Positions 45,765-57,473 are shown, numbered from the stretch's first letter. The stretch is 64,000 nucleotides of DNA from Solenopsis invicta (GCF_016802725.1 NC_052664.1:19798405-19862404); one strand, 5' to 3'. Notes: generated by a model from the sequence alone, not told the origin. Program-made: numbers and translations.

Positions 45765-45915
45765 CACTGAAAAGTAAAATTGTTAATTTTAACAAAAGGC
45801 ATTTAGTTTGCAGTGATTTCTTCAGTTCAAAAGTAAATTGTGTGAGTACTGTTTGTTTAACTTAAATACTTAAACTGAAAAAATTAATACAAATTAAATG
45901 TACGTAATTAATTTT
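45765..45915. mobile_element. MITE family B, partial copy
   Basis: Starts ACACTGAAAAGTAAAATTGTT, close to the end of the full copy at 38,055, and shares TTAAATACTTAAACTGAAAA words with the copy at 13,760. The right end is indistinct. Confidence 0.45.
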
Positions 45916-46888
45916 TTTTTACGTTGCCTCGACCTTTAACGAGATGCACAAGAGTCGCTCTTCTCTCTCTTTAACAGTCAAGGCTGATGACAGATACTTC
46001 AGAGTCTAAGCATACTTGTCTGAGTTTTATCGAAGAACGGTTATGAGATCGCGCAAAGAAATTTTCCTTTTTCTTGATTAATCACTAATGTAAAACCCAG
46101 TTTAAATAAATTTAAAATTAGTCATGCCTCGAATACAAATAATTAGCCGAAGGGAGAAAATTGGAAAATAATTACTGTAATTGAAGCATTTATCGATTTA
46201 CATTACATTGATATAATTATTTATTAATTTTTTTTTTCAAAATTTGATGATTTTTAATATTCCACAAAATAAATAGAAATTTCTTTCAAAAAGAAATTAA
46301 AGATTTATCCATCTCAGGAATTCTCAAAAAGCACGAAGATATAATTCTTGAAAATCATATTATCGACAAGACCTCGAAGATGACTTGGGAACTATGATCA
46401 GATTCTAGGCTGTGCTGCCACGAATATTTCAAACGAACAAGTTGGTAAGCCAGGAATCTTCCCAGGTATATTCGGCTACAGAAAACGGGCTTACCGTCAT
46501 AAGCCAGAACAATCATTACCAAGCTATACATCAAGTACGGACAATGATTAATTGAACCATTACTTACTTCGCATGCATCGATCAATATATCCGAATATAT
46601 ATCAATTTCATAGGATACAAGAAACCCATTATAGCTGATTCGTAATTATCAATCACTGATTAAATTGAAAAGCCTTAGAATGATGCTTCAAAACAGAAAG
46701 AACATATTCAGCGCTTTACTGGGAAGAAAGATTAACACCAAGCATAATCGTGTTACGATCGTTATGAAATTTCTTCACAGATTTAGTAGAACAGGTTTTA
46801 ATTTGCGATGACAGTACATGTTACGGGAGCAAATGTATTATTTTAAAGATCTGCAATTTGCTTTCGCAAAATTTGCACTTTTACGAAC
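45916..46888. other. Intron-like AT-rich DNA
   Basis: No repeat or exon is supported. A minus-strand donor-like site, CATGCGAA|GTAAGTAAT, lies near 46,567, but the preceding frames contain stops. Confidence 0.4.
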
Positions 46889-46993
46889 CTGAGTCTCGTC
46901 TAGATCGGAGCCTGGAACATCGGGACTGGCCGATCTGCGGCCATAAATGTTCGACAGAGTCTGGGTCAACGGCAAGGCGGAGGCTGGCCCATC
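46889..46993 (-). CDS. 35-codon exon with Ser/Pro sites, unknown protein
   Basis: On the minus strand the acceptor GTGATCATTTCAG| is followed by 105 bases ending GACGAGACTCAG|GTTCGT. Frame 1 is open with phase 0 at both ends: DGPASALPLTQTLSNIY, GRRSASPDVPG, SDLDETQ. RRSASP looks like a basophilic kinase or 14-3-3 type site, and the acidic end is typical of disordered linkers. A second frame is also open but is Trp/Arg-rich and less plausible. The donor is weaker than consensus. Phase fits the exon at 39,327-39,485 directly. No family recognised. Confidence 0.55.
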
Positions 46994-49177
46994 CTGAAAT
47001 GATCACATCATCTGAAAAACATACCATCGAGTCGACGAGACAAACGCGTATTGCCGAATGGCATTACGCCCTTTCGAATCTTCACGTCGATTGAATCATT
47101 ACAGTTTTATATTTTTTATTTTTTACAAATTACTTCTGCAAATTTGGAATCGTATGGAGATATTGTTCAACAGCCATGTTATCGCATGTAAAATAAACTA
47201 TCGAATATTTTAAATATTGAGTTTTACTCCAATATTTTAATAACATAATATTGGTAATTCTTTTGGAAATACTGTGAGTCAAAATTGCCCGCCCAAGATT
47301 ATAAAGATTACAAGTTTCGCTCTTTGAGCACTCGCGTGCAACAGAGATCGTAGCAAGTCGTCGTGTGTTCCATTTTATGGCATGCCTGTGGATTTATTTT
47401 ATATTATGTCAACAAATATCCATAAACCCACTATCGAACTATTCCAGACATTCGTTCTTGCAGCAGCTATGATGCAAACTGCGCTCAAACAGTAAACATT
47501 TGATATCTGGGCTATCAGGTTTCCCAACGCCGACACGGAGAGCTTGGCGTGGATCGATCGTAACGTTTCCGCCAGTGAAGCGAGTGAAGAGCAGATGGCT
47601 GGAGGAAATAAAGTCGCGAGATGCAAGGTCAATTGCGCGGCTGGACCGGGTTGACTGACGTTCGTTGCACGTGCAATGGCGGGACGTTAAACGAGTCGAA
47701 CGGAATTATTCATAGCGGACTTTCGATACGCTGCGAGTACGTTCGGCATCCAGCGTCGCTTTTATCTCCACCGAGGCGCGCCTTTATCAATGTGCATCGT
47801 CGACCATCGTGCTCGAAATTCGTTCGTTGCATCGAAATATTCTCCAACGATGACCTGTCACCTACAGCCGCGTTTTTCGTTTGTTGTTGTTGTTGTTGGT
47901 GGTGGTGGGATAACGAATACCGCAATCTACTTTAAAGCGCGGGGTACTTACAATTATTACGACGAAAACAAAAAGCACGACAAAAAGCATAACGGAATGC
48001 TCAGTATTTAGAAATGCATCCGCCCTCGAGAATTTTTCCGAGGAGAAAAATGCCGAGTCGGGCAATAATGTAACGGAGCGCTGATTCGCTAATTGCATCG
48101 ATATCGTATCTAGAAAAGAAAGCAATTACGAAGCGAATACGGATGTTACTCGATCTCCGACAATAAGTGTAACGCAACCCGGCGTATACGTAGATACGTG
48201 AAAGAGAGATTGGAAGTCCAGTTTTGCGCCCGGTGCAGTCGATCGGATTCACATCACTCGCATTCGCGGCAAGCGTGAGAAGTAGAACGTTACCTCGACA
48301 ACGTGAATGCCATCGAACGATATTTCTGGCATTAATAAACGTCCTGTCCCGTCTTGTCCTGTTCCAGTATTGGACGCGCGGTAAATAAAACTGAACTGCG
48401 TATACTCGTATGTGTACTCGTGTGGGCGTACCTATGTGCTTGCGCGGAGACCTGCCTCATATTCCCGCGACTCTCAAAGACAGAACGTATCGGATAAAAT
48501 TGAGAAATAAAGTAGAGCTTGCACTAATATTTTATGTTCTCTAAGGTGCATTTACATACGCCACGACGGTGTATGTACCGCGATGCAAGTAGTTTTACTT
48601 TTGCCGAGCGAGACTACTATCTCGCGTGTGTCAGTGCGATTCCGGGAATCTAAGTACTTTCCTCTGCATCAAATTCTACATATGCAACTGTACAGCCCTA
48701 ATATTTAAAAAATGTCATAATGTCCTTTACAACAATTTTTTGTAAGCATAACGATGTATTATATCTTTACCTCTTTCTGATTATCTTTACGTAAAGAAGA
48801 ATTTAAAGTGGTAATATATTCATTTACATTTTGTACAACAATTTTGTTAATATTTAATATTTTAAATTGAAAATTTAACAATTACCTTCGTAAAAATAGA
48901 TTTTAAAAATTGATGTTTTTCCTTTAAAAAAATATTTTCGTTCTTGAAATAATATTTTGTTCTAAAATTATATATTTATTCAAGATAAACAAAAAATATT
49001 GCAGAATATATGGAAATGTATGTATGTACACAAAACTTTTCCGCACAGACTGCAGTATTGACAATCTATAATACACATGTAATCTTCAAAAAAAAAAAGT
49101 CGTGTTATGCTTATTAAGGCATTAATACGTTTGAACATAATAATATGAAATTTTGCTACAATGAATAGTAATTACTA
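46994..49177. other. Intron-like DNA with CpG-rich patch, no firm exon
   Basis: The CpG-rich stretch 47,500-48,480 contains a minus-strand acceptor (TTTATTTCCTCCAG| near 47,606) opening a long frame, and a separate donor (AATAATT|GTAAGTACC near 47,955). The two do not pair into a convincing exon. A TTG/TGG triplet run lies at 47,879-47,909. Confidence 0.4.
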
Positions 49178-49276
49178 TAGAATCATTTGTTTAGCAGTTA
49201 TCTACCGTTATGCAGTTCCATTAATTAGTATTAGCGTATTAGTGCTACATAACGGACTATTAAACAAATGATTCTA
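49178..49276. repeat. 99-bp inverted repeat
   Basis: TAGAATCATTTGTTTA at the left is mirrored exactly by TAAACAAATGATTCTA at the right. Inner parts pair imperfectly (CCGTTATG and its complement). It abuts MITE family A copy 7. Confidence 0.8.
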
Positions 49277-49284
49277 CAAGTAAT

Positions 49285-49632
49285 CACGGAAAGAACAGTT
49301 TTGTCGAGAAATTTAGTTGGATACAGATCTGGAAATAATTTTTAGAACTAATTGTTAGGCCATCAAAATAATTATGATGGACTCTCAAACTGAATTACTA
49401 TAATGACAAAATTTTTTGCAACATTGCTCATCATGCTTTAACACCCATCACAATTATTTTGACGGTCTAGTAAAACGATTACAATACTGCACCAGTACTG
49501 GCACTTAGTACAACGCCAGTACTCAATATCCAAAACTGCTACTGGCCCAGTATCTTATTGGTATTCATTTCTCACATGGGTTTTTACATATTGAATATTT
49601 AGATACACGAACAAAATCGTTTTTTTCCGTCT
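49285..49632. mobile_element. MITE family A, copy 7, with internal insertion
   Basis: Left terminus CACGGAAAGAACAGTTTTG and right terminus ACGGAAAAAAACGATTTTG (read inward) match the family. It is longer than the others (about 348 bp) because about 110 bp rich in CCAGTACT-type words (about 49,475-49,585) interrupt the right arm. Confidence 0.7.
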
Positions 49633-50174
49633 AGAATTCGTCACCTAATGACGGAGATGTTACAAAAGAACATAATACCTGCAAAGGCCATTAATACTTC
49701 TTTCTACTCTAATATTTATCTTGCTTCTCTTTCGCGTGACGCAAGTGAAACTCTAGAAGCGAACGTACCGTAACTCTTTATCCTACACAAAATACAGTGT
49801 GTACGCCACGGTTTTTTAACGTTGAACCAAAATTCCGTAGAATTGGTTTTCCGGGACGGGAATATAATATCCTCCTCCGTGCGCATTCTCGCGTTGTAAT
49901 TTTTTTTCTCTATTTCAATTCGCGTGATTATCCTCGGATTTCCATCCCCTCTCTTGCGGCCGGATTAATTTGTCGTTGCTGAGTAACGGGAGATAGGTTG
50001 CCCCAGCTTTCGCGTGAACTTTCGAAAAACACGAGTGCTTCCTCGCGTTTCGCCGTGCCAGAAATTCGAGTCTGCGTCGCGAAAGGAGCTCGTCGAGATT
50101 AATCTATGGGCGCGCTGGGTGTTCGCAGTTGTTTATAACTTCACGAAGCGTGGCTATAATGCACATAAAGGATA

Positions 50175-50453
50175 ATGGTATGCGTCGAACATGAGCACAG
50201 CGGAGTGCGTTCTCGATTACCTGCGGGCGTTTCCCTCCCCCCGCAATTTTATGGCGTCGCAATATGCACTGCATCGATAATAGAGAGTAATCCTCCGGCG
50301 GTGCATTCCATGGCTGAACGACCGACTGAATGGTATCGCGTTTCGGCCGATTTGATGAAAATCTATACTGATACCGTCGATCATTACCGCTCTGGTCGCG
50401 TTCTGGAAACTGCCAGCGTAGCCGCCAAAAGCCAACTGTATTCCGTCGAATAG
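50175..50453 (+). CDS. Unassigned 92-codon ORF in CpG-rich DNA
   Basis: An ATG-to-TAG plus-strand frame in the CpG-rich patch 49,740-50,560. The second half is coding-like and near neutral (MAERPTEWYRVSADLMKIYT, then VDHYRSGRVLETAS), with an internal ATG at codon 46. There is no splice or poly(A) signal to support it, and the opposite strand is also open. Unknown; possibly chance. Confidence 0.18.
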   Translation: MVCVEHEHSGVRSRLPAGVSLPPQFYGVAICTASIIESNPPAVHSMAERPTEWYRVSADLMKIYTDTVDHYRSGRVLETASVAAKSQLYSVE

Positions 50454-50559
50454 GATACGCATGAGCCAGCGAGAGAACATTTAGTGGAAGGCTGGTCCAG
50501 CGTTTATCTCGACGTGATAAATCCCGATCCCGCGCGGCCCCGTTTGTTATAATTAATGC

Positions 50560-52560
50560 ATCGTTTTTGACAAGAAATTTGAAAAAAATCGGTTAAAAAT
50601 TGTGTAATTTTTCTGAACAGAACGACAGTCGACAGCTGCGGAAATGTCTCTTGAAAGTTATTCACATTTCTCACGTGTATTGACTCTTTCGCGTTTATTC
50701 ACCGATTGTTTGTGAATAAAACGAGTTGTTTATTCACAGCCTAAACATTTATATACGGGCGGATGATACCACCATTCGATATTGTTTCGTAAGATGGCAT
50801 TTGATTTGCCGATAAACCGCTATGGTGTAAACGTATGTCACCTCTGACCATAACACGAGCGTAACTACTGGCGGCCTCGACACGTCGAGTTACGACCAAG
50901 CGACAACTGCGTGACAGTGGCTGATGCGAATCAGAAGGGGTGCGTTTACGACACTCTCTCCGACATGATATGCGATTAAAACACTACGCACGAAATATCA
51001 TAACGAACGCACTGTAGGAAAAGTAAGCGAGAAATAGATGAAATTGAGAATTTGTTTTTCCCAATAAATTTTTTAGTCTTTTATCTAAAAATTCAAAACA
51101 GAAAAGTTAGTTAGGTAACTCCAATTTTTCCTACGTGGTACAAGATAATAGCGCAACAAATTTAAAATGGCTTGAGAAATTTAACGTTAATCTTTTTTCA
51201 AACTGATCGGGAATTACACAGTCGATATCAGTTAGAATTCACGGTATTAACGAGTGATCATAAATTAATTATTCGCACAAATAGTGAAATTCGATTGTTA
51301 CGCGCATAAAAATCCCGCATCACAACTGCGTTATTGTTTAGCGGTTTGTTTGTCCATTTATAAATTAGCATTGTTTTCGCGTTATTCAAGTAAACTCGGT
51401 CGATCAATAAACTTACACTATAAAAATAATTCCGAATTTCCTCCCAAAATTAATGCGATTGTTTAAAATTTATCATTAAAAATTTTAACAAGCAATGGTA
51501 TATTTTTATAAACTTTTATCATACAATCGTACGTTAAATTATTTATTACTTTTTATTCCTACCTGAAATTTTTATTTAATTTAATTAAAATAGAATCAAA
51601 GTTGAGTCGTTTTGCATTATATTTGGGCTAAATATGTAATCTTTTTTATACAAATATCTAAAAAGTATTTTTAATTTTTCCAGTGTACCTATGCTAAAGT
51701 TTAAAAAATTGCATGCTAGTTGGAGAAAAAAATTAGCTTGTTAAGTTTTGCGGCACAGCTTGATAATTTATTATTAGTGAGAGTTTAACTATAAGATAAA
51801 GCTAGCACATAGATAAAAAAGATCATATTTCTCCAGATTTTAGCAGAAAATTAACGATTGAAACGAATGAAAACTTTGTTTAAAATAATTAAAATAAATA
51901 GTCGCGTACGATATTGTAAAATGACTCTCTTCGCTTATTTGCGAAATGATATGAGTTGACCACATGCAAAAATGTATGGTACACGATCATAACTATTGAC
52001 ATTTGAGCCGTCGAACTTGATCGTTTCAATTTGACCACAAAGCGATGGTGTCCATTTGCCTTGCCAATACCAACCAAGCCGAAGACAGCCGTTGTGGAAC
52101 CGAAGTGTACTTGGCGATGAAAACGCGACACTGCGTTTCCAATAATCCGCCACCGTTGATCTCACGTCGTCGAAGTACGTGGCGGAGCACTCTCGAAATT
52201 CCGCGCAACACCGCAACGCTATAACAAATCTTTCGCACGTACGGCTCCCTAATCGTACGCGAAGAGAACGTGGTAAGAGATTTCGCATTAAATTAGGCGC
52301 GTGCGCAATTTATGGGCGCACATGTAAGCCGAAGGCAGTAACGATCGTTCGAAAAGGAGTTCGGAAATCCATAGCAACGAAGATTCGAGCTGCTGTGCAA
52401 GAGGGAAACCTGTTGGTAGGATGATGAATCAGATTCTTCGCTGAACTTTTTCTTTCGAGTGTACTCGATATATTCCGCGATTATTGTATCGAGGAGGTCC
52501 GGATGTAAAAACGATTCGTAAAATCATGTTGAATCGAAAGATTCTACTTTACTCCGCGTT
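50560..52560. other. No gene called
   Basis: Contains a small hairpin, TTTATTCACC/TTGTGAATAAA with a third TTTATTCACAG nearby (50,694-50,743), AT-rich DNA, and a short CpG-rich patch (52,130-52,420) without supported exons. Confidence 0.45.
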
Positions 52561-52569
52561 TTCCACTCA

Positions 52570-52572
<3 letters not shown>

Positions 52573-52613
<41 letters not shown>

Positions 52614-52615
52614 TT
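52573..52615. repeat. (CT)n microsatellite
   Basis: About 20 CT units with two interruptions near the end. Confidence 0.95.
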
Positions 52616-52707
52616 CGTAAGGAGGGGGTAAGAAAACAGATATTTTCGGTTTGCGCATTGCAGATCCGAAGCACGTATCCCATTCTCATGAGACGAGTGT
52701 GTGGGTG

Positions 52708-52709
<2 letters not shown>

Positions 52710-52784
<75 letters not shown>

Positions 52785-52785
52785 T
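52710..52785. repeat. (AT)n microsatellite
   Basis: A 76-bp AT repeat with one phase slip near 52,752. Confidence 0.95.
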
Positions 52786-52799
52786 TTACATTGTATAAC

Positions 52800-54265
52800 T
52801 CGGAAACTTAATCCGACTTTCGGCAGTTACGCAGGAGGCACCCGCGAGCACTCGCTGTTCGACGTTTCTCCCGATCTAGCTTTCTCTTGCCCCTTATCCA
52901 CAGATATCAATAACGTGGATTTGTTCCCGATAACACGCGCGCTTATCGCTCCCAACACCGCCGCTGGCGTGTGGATTAGCATCGTTTATTTTAACGCGGA
53001 TACAAACACTCGCACTTTGAGAAAAAAAGATATAATCAATATGTTTCCTCTGTGTTCTTTCCTTTTCTCGCTTTACCATTTTAATAATATATAAATTAGA
53101 AAATCAAGCCACAAATTCTAGTCGTATACTTTTTTCGAGACTTCATAAAATATTTGCACACAAGTTGAACCTGGACCATATGTATAGTTCCATGGAAGTC
53201 ATTAATATTGTACCAGATCTAATTTTCTAAAGTAGTTTCGGTAATTCTGACAAACGACATTTTATAAGCTAATATGTTCGTAAAGCGATCCCAATATTGA
53301 CTCTCTATGAACGAGATTTTCATCATGATTTTAGTTTGCAGCACTAAAAAAGTTTTAGATTCCCCGATTTTTAATTGCATCAAATATTTACGATGCGTGT
53401 ACAAAAGCAATCGTCCAAGTTATACCGCGTTTGTTTCCAATTTCATGCTCTAAAAATAATAGTTGAGTTACTCCGGATATTTTTTTAATTTTTTATTTGA
53501 GAGGGAAATATTCGTATGTCCAATAGCTTTATCAATTTTTGCGTTTAAAAAAGAATAACTGATGCGTCCGTTCTCTGGACAGCTTACAAAAGTAATCCTC
53601 TATGTTGTTGCATTTCAAGCGGGATGAACATCTTATAAATGCTATTAAAAGAAAACAGGTATAACAAAACTAATTTAATTTTGTAGCGCGTGATTCTTAC
53701 AACTTTTGTATTTTTTGCTTAATGAAACGAAAACATTTATTTCGAAAAAAGTTTATTTTAAAATATTTTTCTTCCATATCTGGTGTGATGGTATGATTAC
53801 TTTTCTTTCTTTGCTCATCACTACAAACTACGTACAAAGAGGAAGAATCTTCTTTATTAATGTTATCGATACTATCTTAAATTCTTGCGATAATTTATTT
53901 TAATCAAGCAGTCAGTAGTCTAGTATGATCAAATTTCTTGTGTCAGACGTTTCAACGTCGGATTATTCTACTGTTAGTCTACGTTTCATTAGAGAATTGA
54001 TTAAAATTGGGAGTTCTTCGTTTCCTACAAAGTAACTGCAAAGTAACTACGATTTCTATGCGTTTAATCGTATTGAAGATTCTGTCTCGTTATCGTGATA
54101 GTGAGAAGGTTTACGCTCATTGCATTTGTCGATCTCAAACGAAAGGCGAATTGGAAAGCTTTCAGAATTGAAGTCTTACGAAAGTTTTTACGAAATCTCG
54201 CAGTCTTCTCTCGATTATTTGTAAAAGAACTTTTACATAAATTTTATATGTAGAATACATTGTAA
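52800..54265. other. No gene called
   Basis: Mixed to AT-rich DNA without exon signals or recognisable repeats. Confidence 0.5.
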
Positions 54266-54270
54266 ATATA

Positions 54271-54814
54271 CAGGGAATAGACAAAATAATCATAAACCCT
54301 TGTGAAATATACTATTTTTTTTAACAAGAAACTAATTCACCATTTAATATCTTTAATACAGATTTTATCTATATTTGGAATAAGGTACAATGCTTCAATA
54401 AATTATCACTGAAATGCTGTATTATTTTTCTAGTAGGAATATCTTTCAATTGATCATATAAATAATACTGAAGAAAAAAAATTTGCTTTTTATATTGTTT
54501 TTCAAAATTGTCCTTTGTTCTTCAAAACTTAAACATTTTTCTCCAACATAACTATGTCTAATTTGAATGTCATCGAGTAATTGTGAGCAGTACTAAAGGA
54601 ACAGAGTGAAAAACACATTCTCCCCTCCAATATTTTTTAAAAGTATTCTGCTAGAAAAATAATCCAACTATTGCACTGATAATTATTTAAGCATGGTATG
54701 ATCTTGTTTTAAACAAAAATAAAATTGGTATTAAAGACAAATGACAGCTCAATCTCTTACTAATGAAATAAGTGTGTATTTCCCAGATGTTCACATTATT
54801 TTATCTATCTCCTA
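54271..54814. mobile_element. Tc1/mariner-like non-autonomous element
   Basis: Flanked by TA on both sides. Left end CAGGGAATAGACAAAATAAT and right end (read inward) TAGGAGATAGATAAAATAAT are similar. The GACAAAATAAT-type terminus is characteristic of Tc1-like elements. Inverted similarity continues through long arms: the AATTATCACTG and ATTATTTTTCTAGTAGGAAT area mirrors 54,640-54,710. There is no transposase frame, so it is a 544-bp long-arm derivative. Confidence 0.75.
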
Positions 54815-54860
54815 TACATATACATATATAGGAAAAAAAGTATATATAAATTAAAATAAA

Positions 54861-55047
54861 ATATTTTTAGCGTTATTATGCATGTATTTTATATTTTCCG
54901 TGCGAGCAATAAAATAACTGAGGTATTTTAATTTTATATATGTGAACAAATGGGGACATGACGAGAATAAAATTAAAACACCTCAATTTTATTGTCTGCG
55001 CGGAAAATATAAAGAATATACATATAGATAATAGCATTAAAAATATT
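54861..55047. mobile_element. 187-bp palindromic element
   Basis: Arms of about 82 bp (54,861-54,941 and 54,964-55,047) are about 80% inverted matches, sharing TATATTTTCCG, ACAATAAAAT-type and TTTTAATTTTAT words. It lies 46 bp after the Tc1-like element. Confidence 0.7.
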
Positions 55048-55342
55048 AAACTTGAGCGATTTGATTATATAATAACCGTTAAATAGCCGTGAAAAAATAA
55101 AGTTTATTCCTATTCTTTTGTGTTTACAATGAACGATAGATAGAAATATGGATCATTCAGAATAAGTTAAATGCTGTGTATGTTAAAAGCAAAGTAAAAT
55201 ATAATAATAAAAAAAGGAATTACGTTGTCCCAGCTTGTAAACCATCGGTATCACACGCGTGTTGGACGAACAAATGTATAGGTAAAGCTTCAACAAATGG
55301 CTTTAAATGGACTCGCGGGCATTTCTGTTATCTAATACTTAC

Positions 55343-55418
55343 AGAAGCGATAGTCGGAATGGGATTCTTGGTGTAACTCCGTGTTCCCGGACATAACTCG
55401 GCTATCGAACGACCACAT
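55343..55418 (-). CDS. Candidate first coding exon
   Basis: On the minus strand, ATG at 55,418 opens 25 codons (MWSFDSRVMSGNTELHQESH, then SDYRF) before the strong donor CGCTTCT|GTAAGTATT, ending in phase 1. The frame is open upstream for another 40 codons without ATG, with acceptor-like AG sites, so an internal exon is also possible. A complete 84-codon ORF precedes it in another frame (55,472-55,726), as in a leader with an upstream ORF. CpG-rich surroundings (55,380-55,830) fit a promoter. No family recognised; its phase does not fit the exons at 46,889 or 42,550 without an intermediate exon. Confidence 0.38.
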
Positions 55419-55471
55419 TCTCTGCCCCCGAGGCAGCGACACGTCGATAGTACTGGCGAGAGTACACGGCT

Positions 55472-55726
55472 TCACACACCGACGGGCAATGTGAGCAACG
55501 CGGATACTGCCGTTGAAACTAATTTCGTCGGATAGCACCGGAGGTTATCGCGCTGTGTCGATGACGCCCTCTTAGAAGGGTACGGTAACAGTTTTATCGC
55601 GGGACGTGAAAGGGCGACGTTCCGGGAAACTGGACTGGATGGAAGATGAAATATCGTTTCTTCACCGCAAAGTGTGTTCCGCGACCCTTGCTGTAATACT
55701 AGGGATATCGGGTCCATTCGTATCAT
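55472..55726 (-). CDS. 84-codon ORF upstream of the candidate first exon
   Basis: An ATG-to-TGA frame (MIRMDPISLVLQQGSRNTLC...) in the presumed 5' leader of the exon at 55,343-55,418. It ends 54 bases before that exon's ATG. If transcribed together it would be an upstream ORF affecting translation. An acceptor-like TAGTATTACAG lies at codon 12, giving an alternative exon reading in phase 0. Composition is polar and protein-like. Confidence 0.25.
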   Translation of the reverse strand: MIRMDPISLVLQQGSRNTLCGEETIFHLPSSPVSRNVALSRPAIKLLPYPSKRASSTQRDNLRCYPTKLVSTAVSALLTLPVGV

Positions 55727-56069
55727 CGGCGCTATTATTTAACTGTTCCTCGTGATGGTAGAGCGGAATTACGGGTAAGCGCCTCGTCGATCAAATCTCT
55801 TATTCGTTCGATCTCGCGCGGATCGTTTCCACTTAAATGGATAGGGAAATTTTCATACTATCAGTATGCATATTATATTCAATGGTTGTCACAATTCTAG
55901 GATGCTTTTTGCTCGGAGTACTAGTAAAAAATATCGCTCTTTAAACTGTAGCTTCGTAAAATTTTTTTTGTCATCAGTAAAAAGTTTCAGCGAAATAGTT
56001 TTTTTATATTTTGAAGAATTTTGGAATTTAATCTTACCTACACACGCGGGCGCTTTAATAACGTTTCAG

Positions 56070-57031
56070 AATATTGGGGCAAACGTGGGGTAACAATATC
56101 TAGAAAATTTTAATTAGTAGTACGACGTGTGTTTTGACAAGTGAAATTCTCATTAGCATGAGGTAAATTATAGCGGAACGAGAGCGGAGTCAATTGTAAC
56201 GTGGAGACCTGAATTTCTCGCGTCCTTAGAGAAAATATATTGCTCTTTCTTTATAGGCGTCTTATTATTCAGGCGCTTTAATAGGCCGTAAAAAAGGAGA
56301 GATTCGGACTTGAGAGATATCTCTCGGCGCTTAATGATAACGCGATAACAAGGCACATGGGCCTTCGGAAAATCGCGCGAGTAACGAGAAAGTGCGGTGT
56401 TCGAGCGCTGAGGCCATTGAATATGGGGCTTAATAAAAGCACGCATAAATATCGGGAGGTATAATACCGCTGCGCCTGGCAACCCAGCCGGTGGCTGATA
56501 ATGAGGTCGTTATTTTACGGAATATATATATGTATCCACATATATATACACGCTTCTCTCTCTCCCTCTTTCTTTTTCGTCGCGTCGCACCCCACCGTTT
56601 TCTCCCCTAAGTCGCCGTAATAACTCCCCGCCGGCAATGGAGTGCGTCTCTTTTCGCGCCGTATTTCTCCTCCGCATTCCTAACGATATATACAGCTACT
56701 ATGCTGTAATTACACCCTCACGGGACACATCGTTGTCCCTGCAGTTCACACTACCACCGCCCGTCTGGAGAAGGCGAAGTAATGCGCGTGTGAAAAATAG
56801 AGGCACTCAACATAACAATTTGCAGATTGCTAAAACATATCGCTTATGCGTGCACTGTTCGCGAAAAAAAATCTTGCTCTCTGATACAAAATGCAAATGT
56901 CTCCACGTTACGATTGACACCGTTCGTTTCGCTATAATTTACTTTATGCTAAAAGAATTTCAATTGTCAATGTTTGTCGTACCACTAATTAAAATTTTCT
57001 GGATATTGTTACCCGACGTTTGATGCAGTAT
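56070..57031. repeat. 962-bp inverted repeat with 135-bp arms
   Basis: Left arm 56,070-56,208 and right arm 56,899-57,031 are inverted copies at about 80%. They share GGTAACAATATCYAGAAAAT, TTTTAATTAGTRGTACGAC, GGTAAATTATAGCG-type and CGTAACGTGGAGAC words. The middle is unrelated unique-looking DNA with CpG-rich content. The outer ends have no clear target duplication. It may be a TIR element or an inverted local duplication. Confidence 0.75.
56637..57023 (+). CDS. 128-codon ORF, probably not a gene
   Basis: ATG at 56,637 in a reasonable initiation context (GGCAATGG) opens 128 codons to TGA at 57,021-57,023, beginning MECVSFRAVFLLRIPNDIY and ending in a hydrophobic stretch. The last third lies inside the right arm of the inverted repeat, which argues against a conserved gene, although an element-encoded peptide cannot be excluded. 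Confidence 0.15.
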   Translation: MECVSFRAVFLLRIPNDIYSYYAVITPSRDTSLSLQFTLPPPVWRRRSNARVKNRGTQHNNLQIAKTYRLCVHCSRKKILLSDTKCKCLHVTIDTVRFAIIYFMLKEFQLSMFVVPLIKIFWILLPDV

Positions 57032-57426
57032 TTTGATCTCTTCCCTCTAGCAAAGGAATATTATGTTCTGGATGGAATTTCGTTTTACAAAGATAAATTT
57101 TGCTTTAAAGTTTAAAGTTTATACAAAGAAGTCCTGATTTTCATAGCGCTTTTTCAACATCTAAATTAAAATCTATATTAAAAAGAGCTCTCGGGTAAAA
57201 TCGAGTTTTATATTTTAAATTGAAATGTTTAAAACAAAAATTAATCATAATAGGGGTATTCATAAATGTGTTCTGAAACATTTTGGAAGTTGTGTTAACA
57301 TCTCGACCGATATTATCGGGAATATTATCAGATGGTGTTAACGAGCGAACTTTGGTGAACTTTTGAAGCACATTGCTCATCAAAAGTTTCTTAGTGATAT
57401 ATCACGCTGCCAGTAATTACGTGTTT

Positions 57427-57473
57427 ATATATATATATATATGTGTGTGTGTATATTGTATATATGGTATACG

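Noticed and set aside
46355..46585. 76-codon minus-strand frame with a nearby GTAAGT donor
   Set aside because: The donor falls near the start of the frame, the frames leading into it contain stops, and no acceptor pairs with it.
47400..48125. Minus-strand frames with an isolated acceptor (about 47,606) and an isolated donor (about 47,955)
   Set aside because: The donor lies upstream of the acceptor in transcript order, and neither bounds a complete open exon.
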